Positions 51,475 through 63,800 of a stretch of 64,000 nucleotides of DNA are shown here, piece after piece; the first letter of the stretch is position 1; the number at the start of each line of letters is the position of its first letter. A program made the position numbers and the translations under genes. The stretch comes from Pyrocephalus nanus (Eukaryota; Chordata; Aves; Passeriformes; Tyrannidae): positions 20,414,001 to 20,478,000 of the forward strand of contig CM076270.1 of the NCBI GenBank assembly GCA_038380795.1, read 5' to 3'. Under the pieces are notes generated by a model. The model saw only the letters and a list, made by a program, of their open reading frames with translations, was not told the DNA's origin and did not search any database.

Positions 51475-54400
51475 AGTGATGAAATATAAATGAGAAAAAT
51501 ATAAACTGGGAAGAAGAAAAGTTTTTTACCAAAATGTGGCTTTTTTCTTCATGAATGAAGGTCATGGTGGTGTTAGTGAAACAGTTTCAGAAAACTGAGC
51601 TCTTCTTGACCAACTCATTGAATCTCTTAATGCTGATGTTGTTAAGAATTTGAATCCTGCTTAACCAAGCCTTCTGTTTTAAGTTGAAAACTTTTGAAAA
51701 CAGTTACTGCACATCAGCTGGTCTGTGCAGTGTCCCCTAAGTGGGCCCTTGTGGCAAACACAAAATACTTTGACTCAGCCTTGCAGGAAAATGAGCAATA
51801 TGACTGCAATATTTTTGCAGATGAAGAATAAATTTGTAAGGATGTAGGATGGAGTTGCACAGATAAAATAAAAATTAACTGAACAAAGATAATTTTTTTT
51901 TTTACTTTTGCCTTTTAATCCGTTTCTGCCCCTGAAATGTATGTAAGTAGTTAACCTTTAGACTGCTTATAAACGATTATTACACAACAAATTTTCTAAA
52001 CATCCTCAATATACACTTAGTTCCTAGAAGACTGATGATATTCCCTTCCTTCCTCTCTATAGAAAATACATAAGTTCTCTCTCAGAGTGAATTCACATAG
52101 AAAGGCTTGATGTAGGACTATTGTTTCATGTCACATCAGTAGTGTTAATTAATCCAAGTTATCTTGTGAACTATGCCAGTGGGAAACACACAAATATATT
52201 GAAATCAATAAATATGAACTATTACTCAACTCTTTTTCTCAGCAAATTGGGTGGACTGAAATAAAAACTGTGGTTCTTATTCAATAATCTGACAAAAAGG
52301 GGAAACATCAAAAACTTAAATCCTCTAAATCATTTTTGAGAGTTGATTTGTTTGTGTGGAGTTCAGAATGAGAAAGACAATGCAAATGACAAGAGCTGTA
52401 TTTACAGAAGGAACAGGAGTAGGACTAAATAATAGTTTCCATTCATTTGTTCCTACAGAAAGAGATTATATCCTGTTTTAGAGACCAGAAGCCTGGATGT
52501 GAAGTACTGGCCTGTACTTAGACCCACCAACCATTAGGAGTTCTGTGTCTGTCCATCCCAGTATAGACACAAATGGTTTAGTAATATTGCAGAGTTATGT
52601 AGTTAGTTTTAAAAATAACTTACTACCATGTTTAGAAAAGTCTCCAGGTAATGTAACTGTAATTGTAGAGGCTTAAAAATGAAGAAAGTATTATTGTTAA
52701 CATAGTCCTAAAATTCTGAAAGAATTTCTGAAATAGCCCTTAAGAAAGTAATGATATAACTAATTTTACGTTCAGTGTAAGTTGGAAATTGGTTATTAGT
52801 CCAAAGATGCTTGCATCTTTTGGGCTTTTGGCCACTATCCTTAAAAAACAACCAACCTAATTTGGGCAGGTGGAGGGCCAGGGTAGGGAAAGACATTTCT
52901 GATTCTTCTGTTTTACTTTCAAAAGGTTTCCCTTGAAACGACTCAGATTTCAAATGATAGCTGCAGGACTGGGAAATGAATTGGAAAGCAAAATTTGGAC
53001 TAAATGCTCACATGAGAGGTTGAAAAGTCAAAGGTCCATGATAAATGTAATTTATAACAATGTTTTACCATTTCCTCATAACAGCTGTTCCAGCTTGTCA
53101 GTAATTCATACTGTATAAGGTGGGAATAATAGTGTAACCATCGAATTAATATGCATGCTCTCACTGCTAAAAATTGTTTAAAAAATCAACAGGTCTGAGT
53201 TTTGATTAATTTTGACCCTGTTTCTGAAAAGCAGCACTGTCCTTTTCACTGTGGTGTCAGTGTGCTGAGCACAATGTCAGGAGCACACCTGGGGTAAAAA
53301 AAACCAATGGTGTTACTTTGATAGGTACGAATAAAATACTGTCACAAGCACTTCCATTTCCCACAAGCCAACTTCAGTCTGAAAAGGTGTTTGATTTTGG
53401 CTATTGGGTTCTTTATCTGCTTTTTAATTTTTCTTTAGCATGATAAGAGACTCCCACTACACTTTTCCTTTTTTTTCCCCAGTAAGAAAGTATGTGTGAG
53501 GCTCACTGGTAGTAACTGTGCTGCTTAAAGATATTCCCAGGCAGCTGTTAGGAACTGGAATGTTTAAAAATCTTCCCCATTCCATCTTGCAATGTAGGAG
53601 GAATTCAGGTCTTTTTGTCCCCTTTCTTACATTGTAATATCATCACTTTTTCACTCACCTTCTCCAAAGAGTATTTATATTCTTCCTTTACTTAATGCTA
53701 TTTTGATAATGTCATGAGTGGTATAGGAATTGCCTTGTAATACTGCAGACTGTTTTAAGTTAACATTTACTGCACATTTGACACTATTTACGGTACATTT
53801 GGGGGAAAATCATTATTCTTTCCTTTTAGCTTACCAAATCACTTTCATATAACATGTTTTTGTGCATGATAAATTGTGGGTGGCTGAAAATATTATTAAG
53901 TACTCAATTAAGTTCAACAAGGCACATTTTAAAGAATTTTGAAAGCTAAAGAAAAATAAAGTTTATTTAAGGTTTTATATGAAAAATATTTTAATTGGAA
54001 AAGCTATTACATGGGACTAAATCAATGAGTCAAAACTATCTGTAATTTTAAATACTCCTTAGAACTGTTTTTTTCCTGATGAAAATATTTTCTTGAGCAG
54101 TGGAGGTTAGATGTTAATACACTCAATGAAAGCAAATGACTGGATGCTGGGCCTCATGGTGGATGAAATTTAGGAAATTTAGAAAACCAGGAATCTCTGC
54201 AAGCCTGAAGACAGTGAGCTGACCACAGTAGCCTTTCAAACATCAAATGCAACTATGTATTTTCAAGGTAAGTTCAAGGGGAGCTCAGAGACGTCATATA
54301 AGTTGAAACTGTTTTTTTCTAGTGGCCTGTAGTTTGTATTGTTTATATTCCTTAATGAAAAACAATGATTAAGAATCTGAGTGAAGAAGCATTACGTCCT

Positions 54401-55787
54401 TGACTATTTCCTTATAAACACTGTAATTACTGTAGTTGACTCATTATAAAATATGTGTTTAAAGGACTGAAATTTCCAGCAGCAAATACTTCACCCTGAT
54501 CTACTTGACTGCAAGAATCCAGTGCTCAAGGAGAGTCAGATGATCACCTCTGCTTCTGTTTGGTTCTAAGTGTTCAGTGGTTTGGTTCCTACCGTGCTTC
54601 TGAGTGTTAAACCATTGCTATCACAGCAATCTGGTGACTTGGTAAGAGAAGATCATCATAATTTCCTTCTAATTTAAAACCCACAATGATATAAAATCCT
54701 TGAATAAATCCTTGAGTAAATCTAAATAATCACAGAGATGAAATATAAAAACATCTGCAGCTGCATATAATAGAGTAGTTTTATCTTGACTTCTGGGTCA
54801 AAGTACAGAAAGTTGAACATCAATTTGATATGCAGTGTGTTTTCATATGGAGCTGTTACACCTCGGTAATAAGGATTTGATAGAGAACTTCCTTGACATG
54901 ACCTTTGTGATACACTCTCATCAATAAATCTTTGTTGTTTAATGCTTTGTTTTTGCCTCTCCAAGCTTTTATTATCTCCCTTAACCTCACCATATTAAAG
55001 TTACATCTTTATTTACTGTGATCAGCTGTGTTAAGGAAAAAAAAGGCACTTACTAACTAAAAGTCCCAAACATTGGAGTATATTTAGTGCATAGCTGACA
55101 CATGCTGCACATTTTTCTGTGGTAGTAATTAAATAATTAGTTATCAATGACTGAGTCAAACAATATGTCTCAGACATAACTGGTTGCAAGTTCTCAAGGG
55201 TATTATATAGATGAGATTTTCCTGATAACACATTCCATGTATTTCCCCTAATGTAATCCACTTGGTTTCTGAGAAACCACTTAACTTCCTCCACAGAAAT
55301 TAAAAAGGCAAGAATGGCCCAATGACCAACATTCTGTTAAATCAGCTGGGAACAGGCTTCACCTTATTGTACAATAATCTATCTGGGTCTGCTGTGAGAC
55401 AAAGCTTAAAGTTTAGGAGTGTAAGGTGAAGAGAGACTAGAAAGTGTATGGCTTTGTGATTGAAGAAATTGTATCCCAGAAATGTGTGGAGACCCTCAAG
55501 TGCTGCTGCCAAATGCAGCTCTGAATGAATCCAGGGATCTGCAGATTCTTCTAAACCAAGTGGCTCATGGGGCTGCAGTTGGTGGTCCCTCAGGAGCCGA
55601 GGGAAGCTTTCCTTTCAACTTCCTCAGCTCAAGGGATGAAGGAGGGTATGGAGAGACATCTCCTCTGCAAGTTAGCAGTGGAAGAGAACTGTCTGCAATT
55701 TTCTATGAAGTCCCATGGCTGGAATCTGGGGAATATCAGGAATGCAGGTGGAAGAGAGGTTACCAGGAAAAGTCTCCTAGGCACATG

Positions 55788-55900
55788 AAAAAAAAAAAAA
55801 ATGTTTTCTGCCTCAAGAGAGCATTATTGGGAAGAAAACAGCCTTATAAAGTTTACGATACATGGCAAAGAAAAGCAGGAATGCTTTTTTTTTTTTTTTT
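55788..55900. repeat. Inverted homopolymer pair (A14 ... T16)
   Basis: A14 at 55788-55801 and T16 at 55885-55900 are complementary and flank 83 bases. In a transcript the arms could pair. The arrangement may also be two independent slippage tracts. Confidence 0.85.
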
Positions 55901-58065
55901 GTGAGGCTGAGATAGCAATCTCTGCTGATTTCATTACTTGAAAGAGTTTTTTCAAAGTGTAGGGTTCTCTTTTTGGGTGCAAAACTTTTTTGTTTTGCAT
56001 ATGGCATTATCATTGCAGATAATTTTTTTCTTATGTTGAGGACTAATGAGAATGGAGTAGAGACAGGAGGATTATTGAAGCATTCATCATCCTGCTGTTC
56101 ATCACAAAGTTCGGAGGTCTGACAGAGTTTGTCAGGAGTTTTCACATTTAAGAGCAGAAAATAAATTTCTAATGCAGAATTTGCCTATGCAGCTTAGATC
56201 TTCTGTCACACAATTTCTAAAGGTTTTGTATTGTTGTTAATTATTATGAGTCCCTGAAGAAGTTCAAAAGTTTCTGTTCCCTGTCTAAAATCTTTGGCTT
56301 CTTCCTAAGCCACTGTGTAACTGCAGAGCTGGTTAAAACTGTTCCCAAGAACTTGTCAGTGCTGGAGAGGCAGATTCAACAACGATGGAGCTCTCTGAGA
56401 AGAACATATTGCTATTCTCTTATCATCCCTGCAAGGACAATCAACCTGCATTTGGCCCCTTGATTGCAATTAATATCCCATTAGACTGAGAACTGACTGG
56501 TGCTCTCAGCGAATGGTGGCTTAACCCTCCTTATGCTAGAAGGTATCATATCAAGTTGCTTTGAGCTGTTAAGTATGTGAATTGCCCACAGCCATTCTCC
56601 AGGTTCTGGCTCCCAAATCCTACCAACTAAACTCACCATGATTTTGTTCTTTTTAAACATACAGTCCATCTTTGAGAGAAAAGGTATGAAAATATCTAGC
56701 AAGTCCCATAGCAATACCTTCAGAAAAATTTTAATTATTTTGCCTATGCTGACAGCAAGTTTTAAGGTTCTTGTTGACTTCTACAAAAAGACTTGTAATG
56801 AAGAACTCAGGAGACTGGGTGTAGCTTGTCCTGCTTGAGCTTTACAGACAACTAAAAGTTCAACTTCTGAAGTGGCCCTTGTCAATGAGATACACCTTCA
56901 GTACTTAAGCCAAGGTGACAGTAGTCAAAACTGGAATTTAGAGATCCTCTAGGAAAGCTAGAGAATCTTTTTTTATAGTGTTTGGAAGCCTTGAGGACCC
57001 AGGCAAGCAATGGGAATAGTGTAGAATAAACAGGCTATTGTGGTACTCTCTGCAATCAATCATTAGATATTCCACATAATGAGCTAATGTGATTGTTGAA
57101 GTGACAGCGTAGATTTTTTTTGTGTGTAACAAAGATCACATAAAATTTATTTATGAGTTGTGATAGTGTTTTGTAGCTGAGTAGAATGCCATGGAACTTA
57201 GCAGAAGAATTATTAACAGAATAAACTGAACTTAACAGAGTAAACAGCACTGGAACAGCCAACAGTTGTGCTCTTGGAGTAGCAGAATTATATTCTTGCT
57301 ATTTAAGGTGTCTCTAGGTAGTTTTAATTGTTTTGGATTAATTTCTGAAATTCCATGTGGTGTTTGTACAGTTATTCCATCAATTAGCACTATGAATGCA
57401 ATTATATCAGGCTATGAATTTTGTCTGTTCAGGTGGAACAAGAATGTGGGGATTAGAAGAGTCTTTGACTAAAGTATCCAACATTCCATCTGTTATTTCT
57501 ACAGGCAATGTCAATAAAAATCCCTTGCCACTCCCAAGTCCTGAAAATGACTATATGTTAAAATACTCTGATCTCTTCAGTCTTTGTAAATAATCATGAC
57601 TTGTTTTCTGCCTCCAGGATCTCTTGTGCAGGTTTGTATTTATTTACATTCTGTTTTCTATTTTGAGACAATTGAATTAAAACTCACTTCATTTCATAAT
57701 TATAAACATCCATTTTGACTAACTGACAAATCTTTTGTTCCCAGAGCTATCATTCACCAAGACATACAGCAACAAAATTTATTTGGATTCTATCTAGTTT
57801 CTTTAAATTTTCTTCTTTGGAATTGCACAGCATCTATTTATTTACATTCACTTGTCTCCCTTCATTCCTATGTGATTTATTGATTATTTTTTTATTTTTC
57901 CCTACTGTAATAGAATTAAGTATAGACAGGAAACACACAGGAAAGCTGGAGAAGTGTCTTTTACTTGTTACCAGGCACTGTAGAATTTTTCTTTTTTGTA
58001 AAATGACTTTCACAGTAGATGGCAGAAGCTTTTAAGGCTTCTGCTAAACCTCATCTCAACATAGG

Positions 58066-58105
58066 AGCTGTATGATCAGGGACAGGGTCTCATTATCCTC
58101 TGGAA
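58066..58105 (+). mobile_element. Possible MIR core fragment
   Basis: AGCTGTATGATCAGGGACAG followed by GGTCTCATTATCCTCT parallels the MIR core phrase AGCTGTGTGACCTTGGGCAA then GTCACTTAACCTCT, with one inserted base. It is too short and diverged for certainty, and flanks cannot be extended with confidence. Confidence 0.35.
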
Positions 58106-60519
58106 GGGAATTTAGCTCAAGTGAAGTGAATAGAAACAAGATTATGTGTACAGAGAACAGGAACATACAAAGTTGTCATGTTGTCTGGCTCATGCTTTCT
58201 AATTTGGTTCCTTTTCCCGGGCAAGTGTGAGCAGGGAAATCAAACACATTATGTAAAAAGGTTTTCACCACCAGAAAGTGAGGAAAATATTAATGGAGAG
58301 GGAACTGTAAAACTGTTCCTTGCAACAGCAGCTGGAGATGGGCATCACAAAACAACGGCCATTTGTGATGGGCTGAACAGTTAACTGTCACCTCCTGCTG
58401 GTAAAACCAAGTGAGGAGAGGATGTCCCATCCCTTACACCCAGACTCCTGAAACTTCTCCCTCTGCTTTTTCTTCAGGTTGGTCAAGAAAGACTTCATCT
58501 GAAATGCTGATCTCCTTCCTGCTGAAGGGTTGAAATCCTGTTTTATCCAGGTGCCTGCAGGTTTGCCTCTCATTCCTGTCCTGATGAGGTAAGAGGTACT
58601 CCAGGTTTCCCAGACACTCCGTGTCTCTCTGGAAAGCTCAGGAGAAGTAGAATACATTTTAGTCAAGAAGATTACAAAAGAAACAGCATGAGCTGAAGAT
58701 GAGTTTGAAGGGAAATATGCTTGGCTGACATTCTGAAGTGTTATTTGAATATTCTTTCTTTTGCATGCAAGGTACACATCTGAAATATGTGAACCTGGCA
58801 TCTAGAACACTAGAAACAGTGGGATTAAAAACCTGTAGGAAAACCTCAGATTCCACTTTAAACTGAGGGCATATAAAAATGAAGTGTAGAAAGTCAGGTG
58901 AATTGGAGGACTGTTAAGAGATTTACAAGCCAACTCTATAGCACCTGATATTCATTTATATTCACTCTCTTTTTAGCACTTGTGTGTAGCAGTGAGGTCT
59001 GAAACAATTACATGCCAAAGGAGTTCAAACTTAAGGCTTACAGACCATCTCTGGATGGGCTTTCTTGAATGAAAAATTTGAAAGACCAAGGGATAGAGAA
59101 TTAAATTCAAAGCACAGGTGAACCTAATTGGGACAGAAATCATAAACAGTCCTGGAGATGAAGAATGCCATGGGCCACATTATGTCCCTGTGTGAATGAG
59201 TTGAGAAACGATCCTATTCCAAGTGGAATTCCTGGAGTAGCACTTGAAAATCTACGTGTTATTGATATACACTAATTTGATGGGTAATATATTTCTTTAA
59301 TAGATTCATTTTTACCTTTATAAAATTTTAAAGTTCCATGGGGCAGGTTTCTACTTTCTTTTATTTTTATTCTTTTTTTTTTCTCCTTTCTTTTTTTTCC
59401 TCTTTTGCACACAGTATGTAGATGAAAATCCATAAACTAACCTTACTAAAAGAATATCTGTGGAACTGTTTTCTTAAAAAGAATGTCATATTTCAGCTGT
59501 GGAATTTGAAGAGCTCTGGCAAAGGCTGTATTCCAGAGAGGCCTTGTGAGACAGTTAGGTAGAAATCTGTGCTTGTAGTTAACCATGTTCACAAGCTTTA
59601 TCATCCAAATGAAAAAATGTCATTTAACTGAGATAGTGTCCAAATACCAACTCTGCTTCCCTTAGCCTGAGTGTTCCCTCTTCCCTCAAAATAATGGCTA
59701 TCTCCTCTACTTTTTTGTTGTTGGCTTGCTTCACTTGCTTGAGAATGTTTAATATTGATCAGCTCTGCCCTTCACTCTGGGATGTCTGCCAAGCACCTCA
59801 AGCCAGCTATTACAGGATTAGACATATTTTGTCTAACTGGAGGAAGATTTTTCAGTCTCTGTTTTTCCCTGGCATCCAGCTTACAAGGGTTGCTTTAATA
59901 TACCTTGCTCAGGGCCAAATCATCATTGCTAATAACAAAACCTACAAGGAGGCCACCAGCAGGGCGTGCATTTTTGTGTGGTTTAGAGGGATGAATATTT
60001 TAAACCTCATCTACCCAAGAAGCAAAGAGTTGGAGTGGAGGCTGCCAGCCTTACAGTGCTAGAAAATATCGGGAATCCTTTTAGCCTCTCAATTACATCT
60101 CTGTGTCCTTCCTGAAAGAGTGGTGCCATAAAAGTGCCAGATACTATCTTATCGTTTGTTCTATCACCCTGTTGTTTCTCAGCAATGCCTCAAGCAATAT
60201 TAATGCCACTTACATCCAGGCCTTTCCATGCTTGCTTCTAGTGAGCTCCTGACCTGGACTGATCTGATCATTCTGGTTGAAGAAACCTGGCAGGGATATT
60301 AATCTGCTTTTTCATCCTGAGGAGAGGTTTATATACTCCCTTATTTTGACAGAGGAAGAAGTGTGTGATCAGCCTCTTCAAGTTATGGCTGGAACTTCCA
60401 GTCTTTGGGTCAATAGGCAGAAATACACTACACTGAACTCCTAGTCTCTGCCTTAAGAGCATTGGCTCTCAGCCAGTGTCTAGGAGGAAACATTACAGCC
60501 TTGCCTAAGCACTTAGCTG
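58106..60519. other. Non-coding stretch, no gene seen
   Basis: A polypyrimidine tract lies at 59371-59406. A CTCF-like word, CACCTCCTGCTGG, lies at 58389-58401 (reverse-strand consensus with about two core mismatches). Frames of 122-137 codons have no domain, and nearby splice-like signals are not supported. Confidence 0.6.
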
Positions 60520-60860
60520 ATGCTCTGTCCCATTAAAGTGGAGGTATTTAAAGCAAGGACGGTTCCCATCGTAATTAAAGACCTTGAGTGGCATTTGCCT
60601 GCTGCATGCAGCGTCTTGCTTCTAAAGACTATTTCTGTATCCTGGCACAGAGCTGTCAGATTACTGTTTATTTATAGCCAGAGGATCACGTGTGTGGCTT
60701 CAAGGCATCTTTCTGTCTTCCTTGGAAGAGCACTGGCCTATTGAACGCAAGGATTGAAATGCAAATGCCACAGTGCTTTGAAATATTGAACTGAGCGAGT
60801 AGCTTCAAACCTTTGGGTTACTTAAGGAATTGATGTGGAATAGTCCCTGCCACTGAAAAC
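60520..60860. promoter_or_regulatory. Candidate conserved non-coding block with POU octamer
   Basis: An exact ATGCAAAT octamer lies at 60759-60766, within TTGAAATGCAAATGCCAC. The block also includes GTAATTAAAGACC, a palindromic CTGCATGCAG and a CACGTG E-box in GATCACGTGTG. The text is balanced in composition and poor in homopolymers, as in conserved enhancers. A CCTGGCACAGAG word near 60640-60651 might instead mark an old MIR fragment, which would not exclude enhancer use. Confidence 0.3.
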
Positions 60861-62940
60861 ATGTTGTTGGTCTACTTGCCACTACCCCTTGCAGCCAGAT
60901 GGATCTTAGAGCAAAACTGAGTGAATGTGTGCCTGACTCATTTTCTTATCTCCATCCCCTCCTACTACCCACTTCCCATCAACTGTTGCATCATACCTAA
61001 GCTCCAGCATAGAATAATACATTTGCCTTCTGAGGTCCCCAGAGAGCCAGACAAGAAGTAAGACATCAGTGTGATTCCAGAAGCCCATTTTCAACAGCCA
61101 AAAACCTGATCCAGATTAGTTTCCTTCACTATTAACTTTTTTTCTTAGCCATTTTCCTTCCAGAATTATGTAAAACATTGCATTCCTGCTGAAACGGTCT
61201 GAGCCTGAAGCTACTCCCAGTGACTTACAAAATGTTTCTGACTCACTGTGCTCAGGCTTTGGAAAATAAAAATAATCTGAAAAAAAACACAGTTTCTGGG
61301 AGGTTCTTCCTGTGGACTTTGATAGCAGGGATGGCTTTTTAAAGTGTTTCTGTTATTTGTTTTTTGTTTTTTTTTTTTTTCTTAGTATTGAAATGCTTTT
61401 ACAGCCTTTCATATAAAAAAAAAAAATCCTGCTTTGTGTAAATGTTCCTTCATAGAAATGTTTTTATTGTTTCTTTTGTATTTTCTATTCCTAACAGTTT
61501 TACCCTTCTGATCCCTTTAGTTATCTATTATACCATATGTTAATTTTTTACCTTCTTAGGTCAAAAGTGCTGTTCGGTTTTCTTGATGGCTTCTTTATTT
61601 GTAAAAGTCGCCTTCATCTGTCTTTCTTTTAATTTGCAGATGTATCCTTTCTAAGATTTGCATCCCTTTAATTTTTCTTCCATTTCATTGTTTGTATCTC
61701 TTGCATATGTTGTCAAATAAGCATCTAAATATTTATGCAATGTTGTCTCAGTCACTTTCACAACCGTGAGTGTGAGTGAGTCATTCCAGTTCCTCTCCAA
61801 AAGGTATGGCTTTAATTCAGTGGATGTAAGGAGTACTGCACAGCAGTGTTTTCACCAAGACTAGATTTTTATAAAGACAAGAATTAATTCCAGAGTATAT
61901 GCAGTGTCCAGCACGTGAATAATTTTCTAGGGGTAAGAATGTGTGTGAACTTTATCTTGACTCCATTAACTACTCGGTTTTATTGCCTATGTACATATTC
62001 TTCTGTTTCAGAGTTGTATTGTAAATATCAGGGGGCTTATACTTTTTCATTTCTTTCATTATTTGCAATTGATGGGGAATAGCAGGAATATTAGAAGGTC
62101 ACTCAACACTCATGAAAACAGCCCATGTGCATGTTTAAATGTGCCTCCAAATGGTGAGGTACACAACTTGCATGTGCCTTTGCTCTCTGCAAGTGCTGAA
62201 TATGAATACTTAAATGATGTTTCTCTCACCTTCCTTGTATTTATTGGTATGTGCAGGTGTGGATACGATCTATCTGTATACACTTCTCTACCCCCCCCCA
62301 AAAAAAGAACATGAAAAGAGAATCAAGCAAACAAATCTGCTCATTATCTGCAGAGTTGCTAAAAGCACTTTCTGAGCTCATGTGGTTATAATATCACTGT
62401 AGGAGACAATAGAATATCGTGGCATCTACCTATTTTACAGGGTTTTGTTTGGTGACATTTGGAATCTAAGAATTTGTTTTTTATGAAAGGATACACTTCT
62501 TTTTTGAGCCCTGCAGTGCCCTGAAATAGGAGAATATCAACTATTGAATTCTCTCTGTGCCGAAAGTTTGATTTTGATTCCTAACAGAATCATTATTGTC
62601 ACCAGGTACTAGTAGATGCTTCTTGAAGAATAAACCTTTACACTGAAGGAGAAGAAATAACAGAAATATTTTGCATCTCTTTTACATTAAAAAAGCTTAA
62701 AAACTGTGGCATCGTTAAGGTAATATGTGAGTTTGGAGGTTAAATATTGAGGGAGTTCATTTTTTGCATATGGGTCAGACATGAGTCCAAAGAGTTTGGT
62801 AAATATAATCACTCCACATGCTACAGAATTTCTTATAGCCCAACAATTTATTTCTCTTCTTGATTGCTTTGTAAATGGCAATACATATAAATTCTGTACA
62901 CTTTAAATTTTATTTTTGCTCCAGTACTTTTACTGTTGAC
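60861..62940. other. Non-coding stretch with homopolymers, no gene seen
   Basis: T14 at 61367-61380 and A12 at 61415-61426 form a second inverted homopolymer pair. A C9A7 run sits at 62291-62306. T-rich text fills 61360-61700. No gene is supported. Confidence 0.62.
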
Positions 62941-62962
62941 AAAAAAAAAAAAAAAAAAAAAA
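62941..62962. repeat. Poly-A run of 22
   Basis: Longest homopolymer in the window. No recognisable retroposon body precedes it, although AT-rich text with no clear target-site duplication would not exclude an eroded one. Confidence 0.95.
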
Positions 62963-63329
62963 GTAAGAAATTGTGTCTAAGCCTGTTGCAGTCAACAGGA
63001 ACAAAATCAGATTTTCTTGGCCTAGGACCAGTCCCAAAGAAAAAGAAGAATAAACTCTTTTGTGTTGAGTTATCTTCAGTGACAATCCATTCCTTCCCCA
63101 TGGGATAAAAGTGCATAGCACAATTAACAAGATAAAATGGGTTCTTTAGAATTCAGCATGGACTCACATATGACTCCATAAGACTTTCTCAGCCATGTGG
63201 TAATACAGCCAAAAGCAACATAACCCTGGAAATCATCGAAAAGCCTGGCATTTTTGACAGATGTAGAGACAGTAAAGTGATCCCACCTCTGTCATACTTG
63301 CTCTGCCCACAGGCGGCCGCTACTCTTAC
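62963..63329. other. Non-coding spacer, no gene seen
   Basis: No recognisable feature. A single GCGGCCGC NotI-type octamer, an unusual CpG-rich word here, spans about 63313-63320 in GGCGGCCGCTAC. Confidence 0.55.
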
Positions 63330-63800
63330 CCCAGGATTTGAGTGAAATTGAGCATTTAATAAAACACTAATTAAAGTAAATACCATAAAAGCATTAACCT
63401 CCATAAGGTGTTTAAATTGAATTCCTGGCTACTTTGGCATCATTCCAGCTTTCAATAAGTTCCGATCTAGCTGTATCAGATCACCAATTCAAAGGCTCTG
63501 ATTTTAGTTTATGGAATATTCCCTTTAATAATGATTCCTTAGACATCCATTAAGTCTGGAACATTAATTTTATGGAAAAGTTCCAATACAACCCCATTAG
63601 ATTTTTTTTAAAGCTAAATTAGCAGCATAGGCTTTTAACAAATGTCATAAATAGCTATATTTAATGGAAAGATTACCCAAATTAAAACCAGACCAAAATA
63701 GAAAATACAGCTCCCTCTGTTTAAGCCTTGACCTTCAGAATCCACTTAAAAGTTCAAGCTAAACAAAGCCACAAGTGTTTCAAACTTCTTGTTGTTTAAT
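63330..63800. promoter_or_regulatory. Candidate conserved non-coding block
   Basis: About 470 bases dense in TTAAT/ATTA words (AACACTAATTAAAG, CTTTAATAATGATTCC, GAACATTAATTTTATGG) and CCATTAAG/CCATTAGA repeats. There are few stretches of simple sequence except one T-run at 63603-63610. It is stop-filled in all frames. The texture is that of gene-desert conserved elements. Confidence 0.28.

Larger units (their letters stand above)
48896..58065. other. Non-coding stretch with simple repeats, no gene seen
   Basis: A G/T-rich low-complexity run lies at 51412-51474, and a poly-T near 51892-51903. A poly-A (55788-55801) and a poly-T (55885-55900) lie about 83 bases apart in inverted arrangement. 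The text at 49590-49680 has homeodomain-like words. A 140-codon frame at 55482-55904 ends in these homopolymers and shows no domain. Nothing here supports an exon or RNA gene. Confidence 0.6.

Noticed and set aside
52455..52545. MIR-like reading of CCTGTTTTAGAGACCAG text
   Set aside because: Matches are dispersed and could be chance.
57961..57981. TTACTTGTTACCAGGCACTGT, 17 of 21 bases like a reversed MIR 3' phrase
   Set aside because: Short, and the following sequence does not continue the consensus convincingly.
61367..61385. Poly-T then CTTAG, splice-acceptor-like
   Set aside because: No exon-like sequence follows; homopolymer tracts often imitate acceptors.
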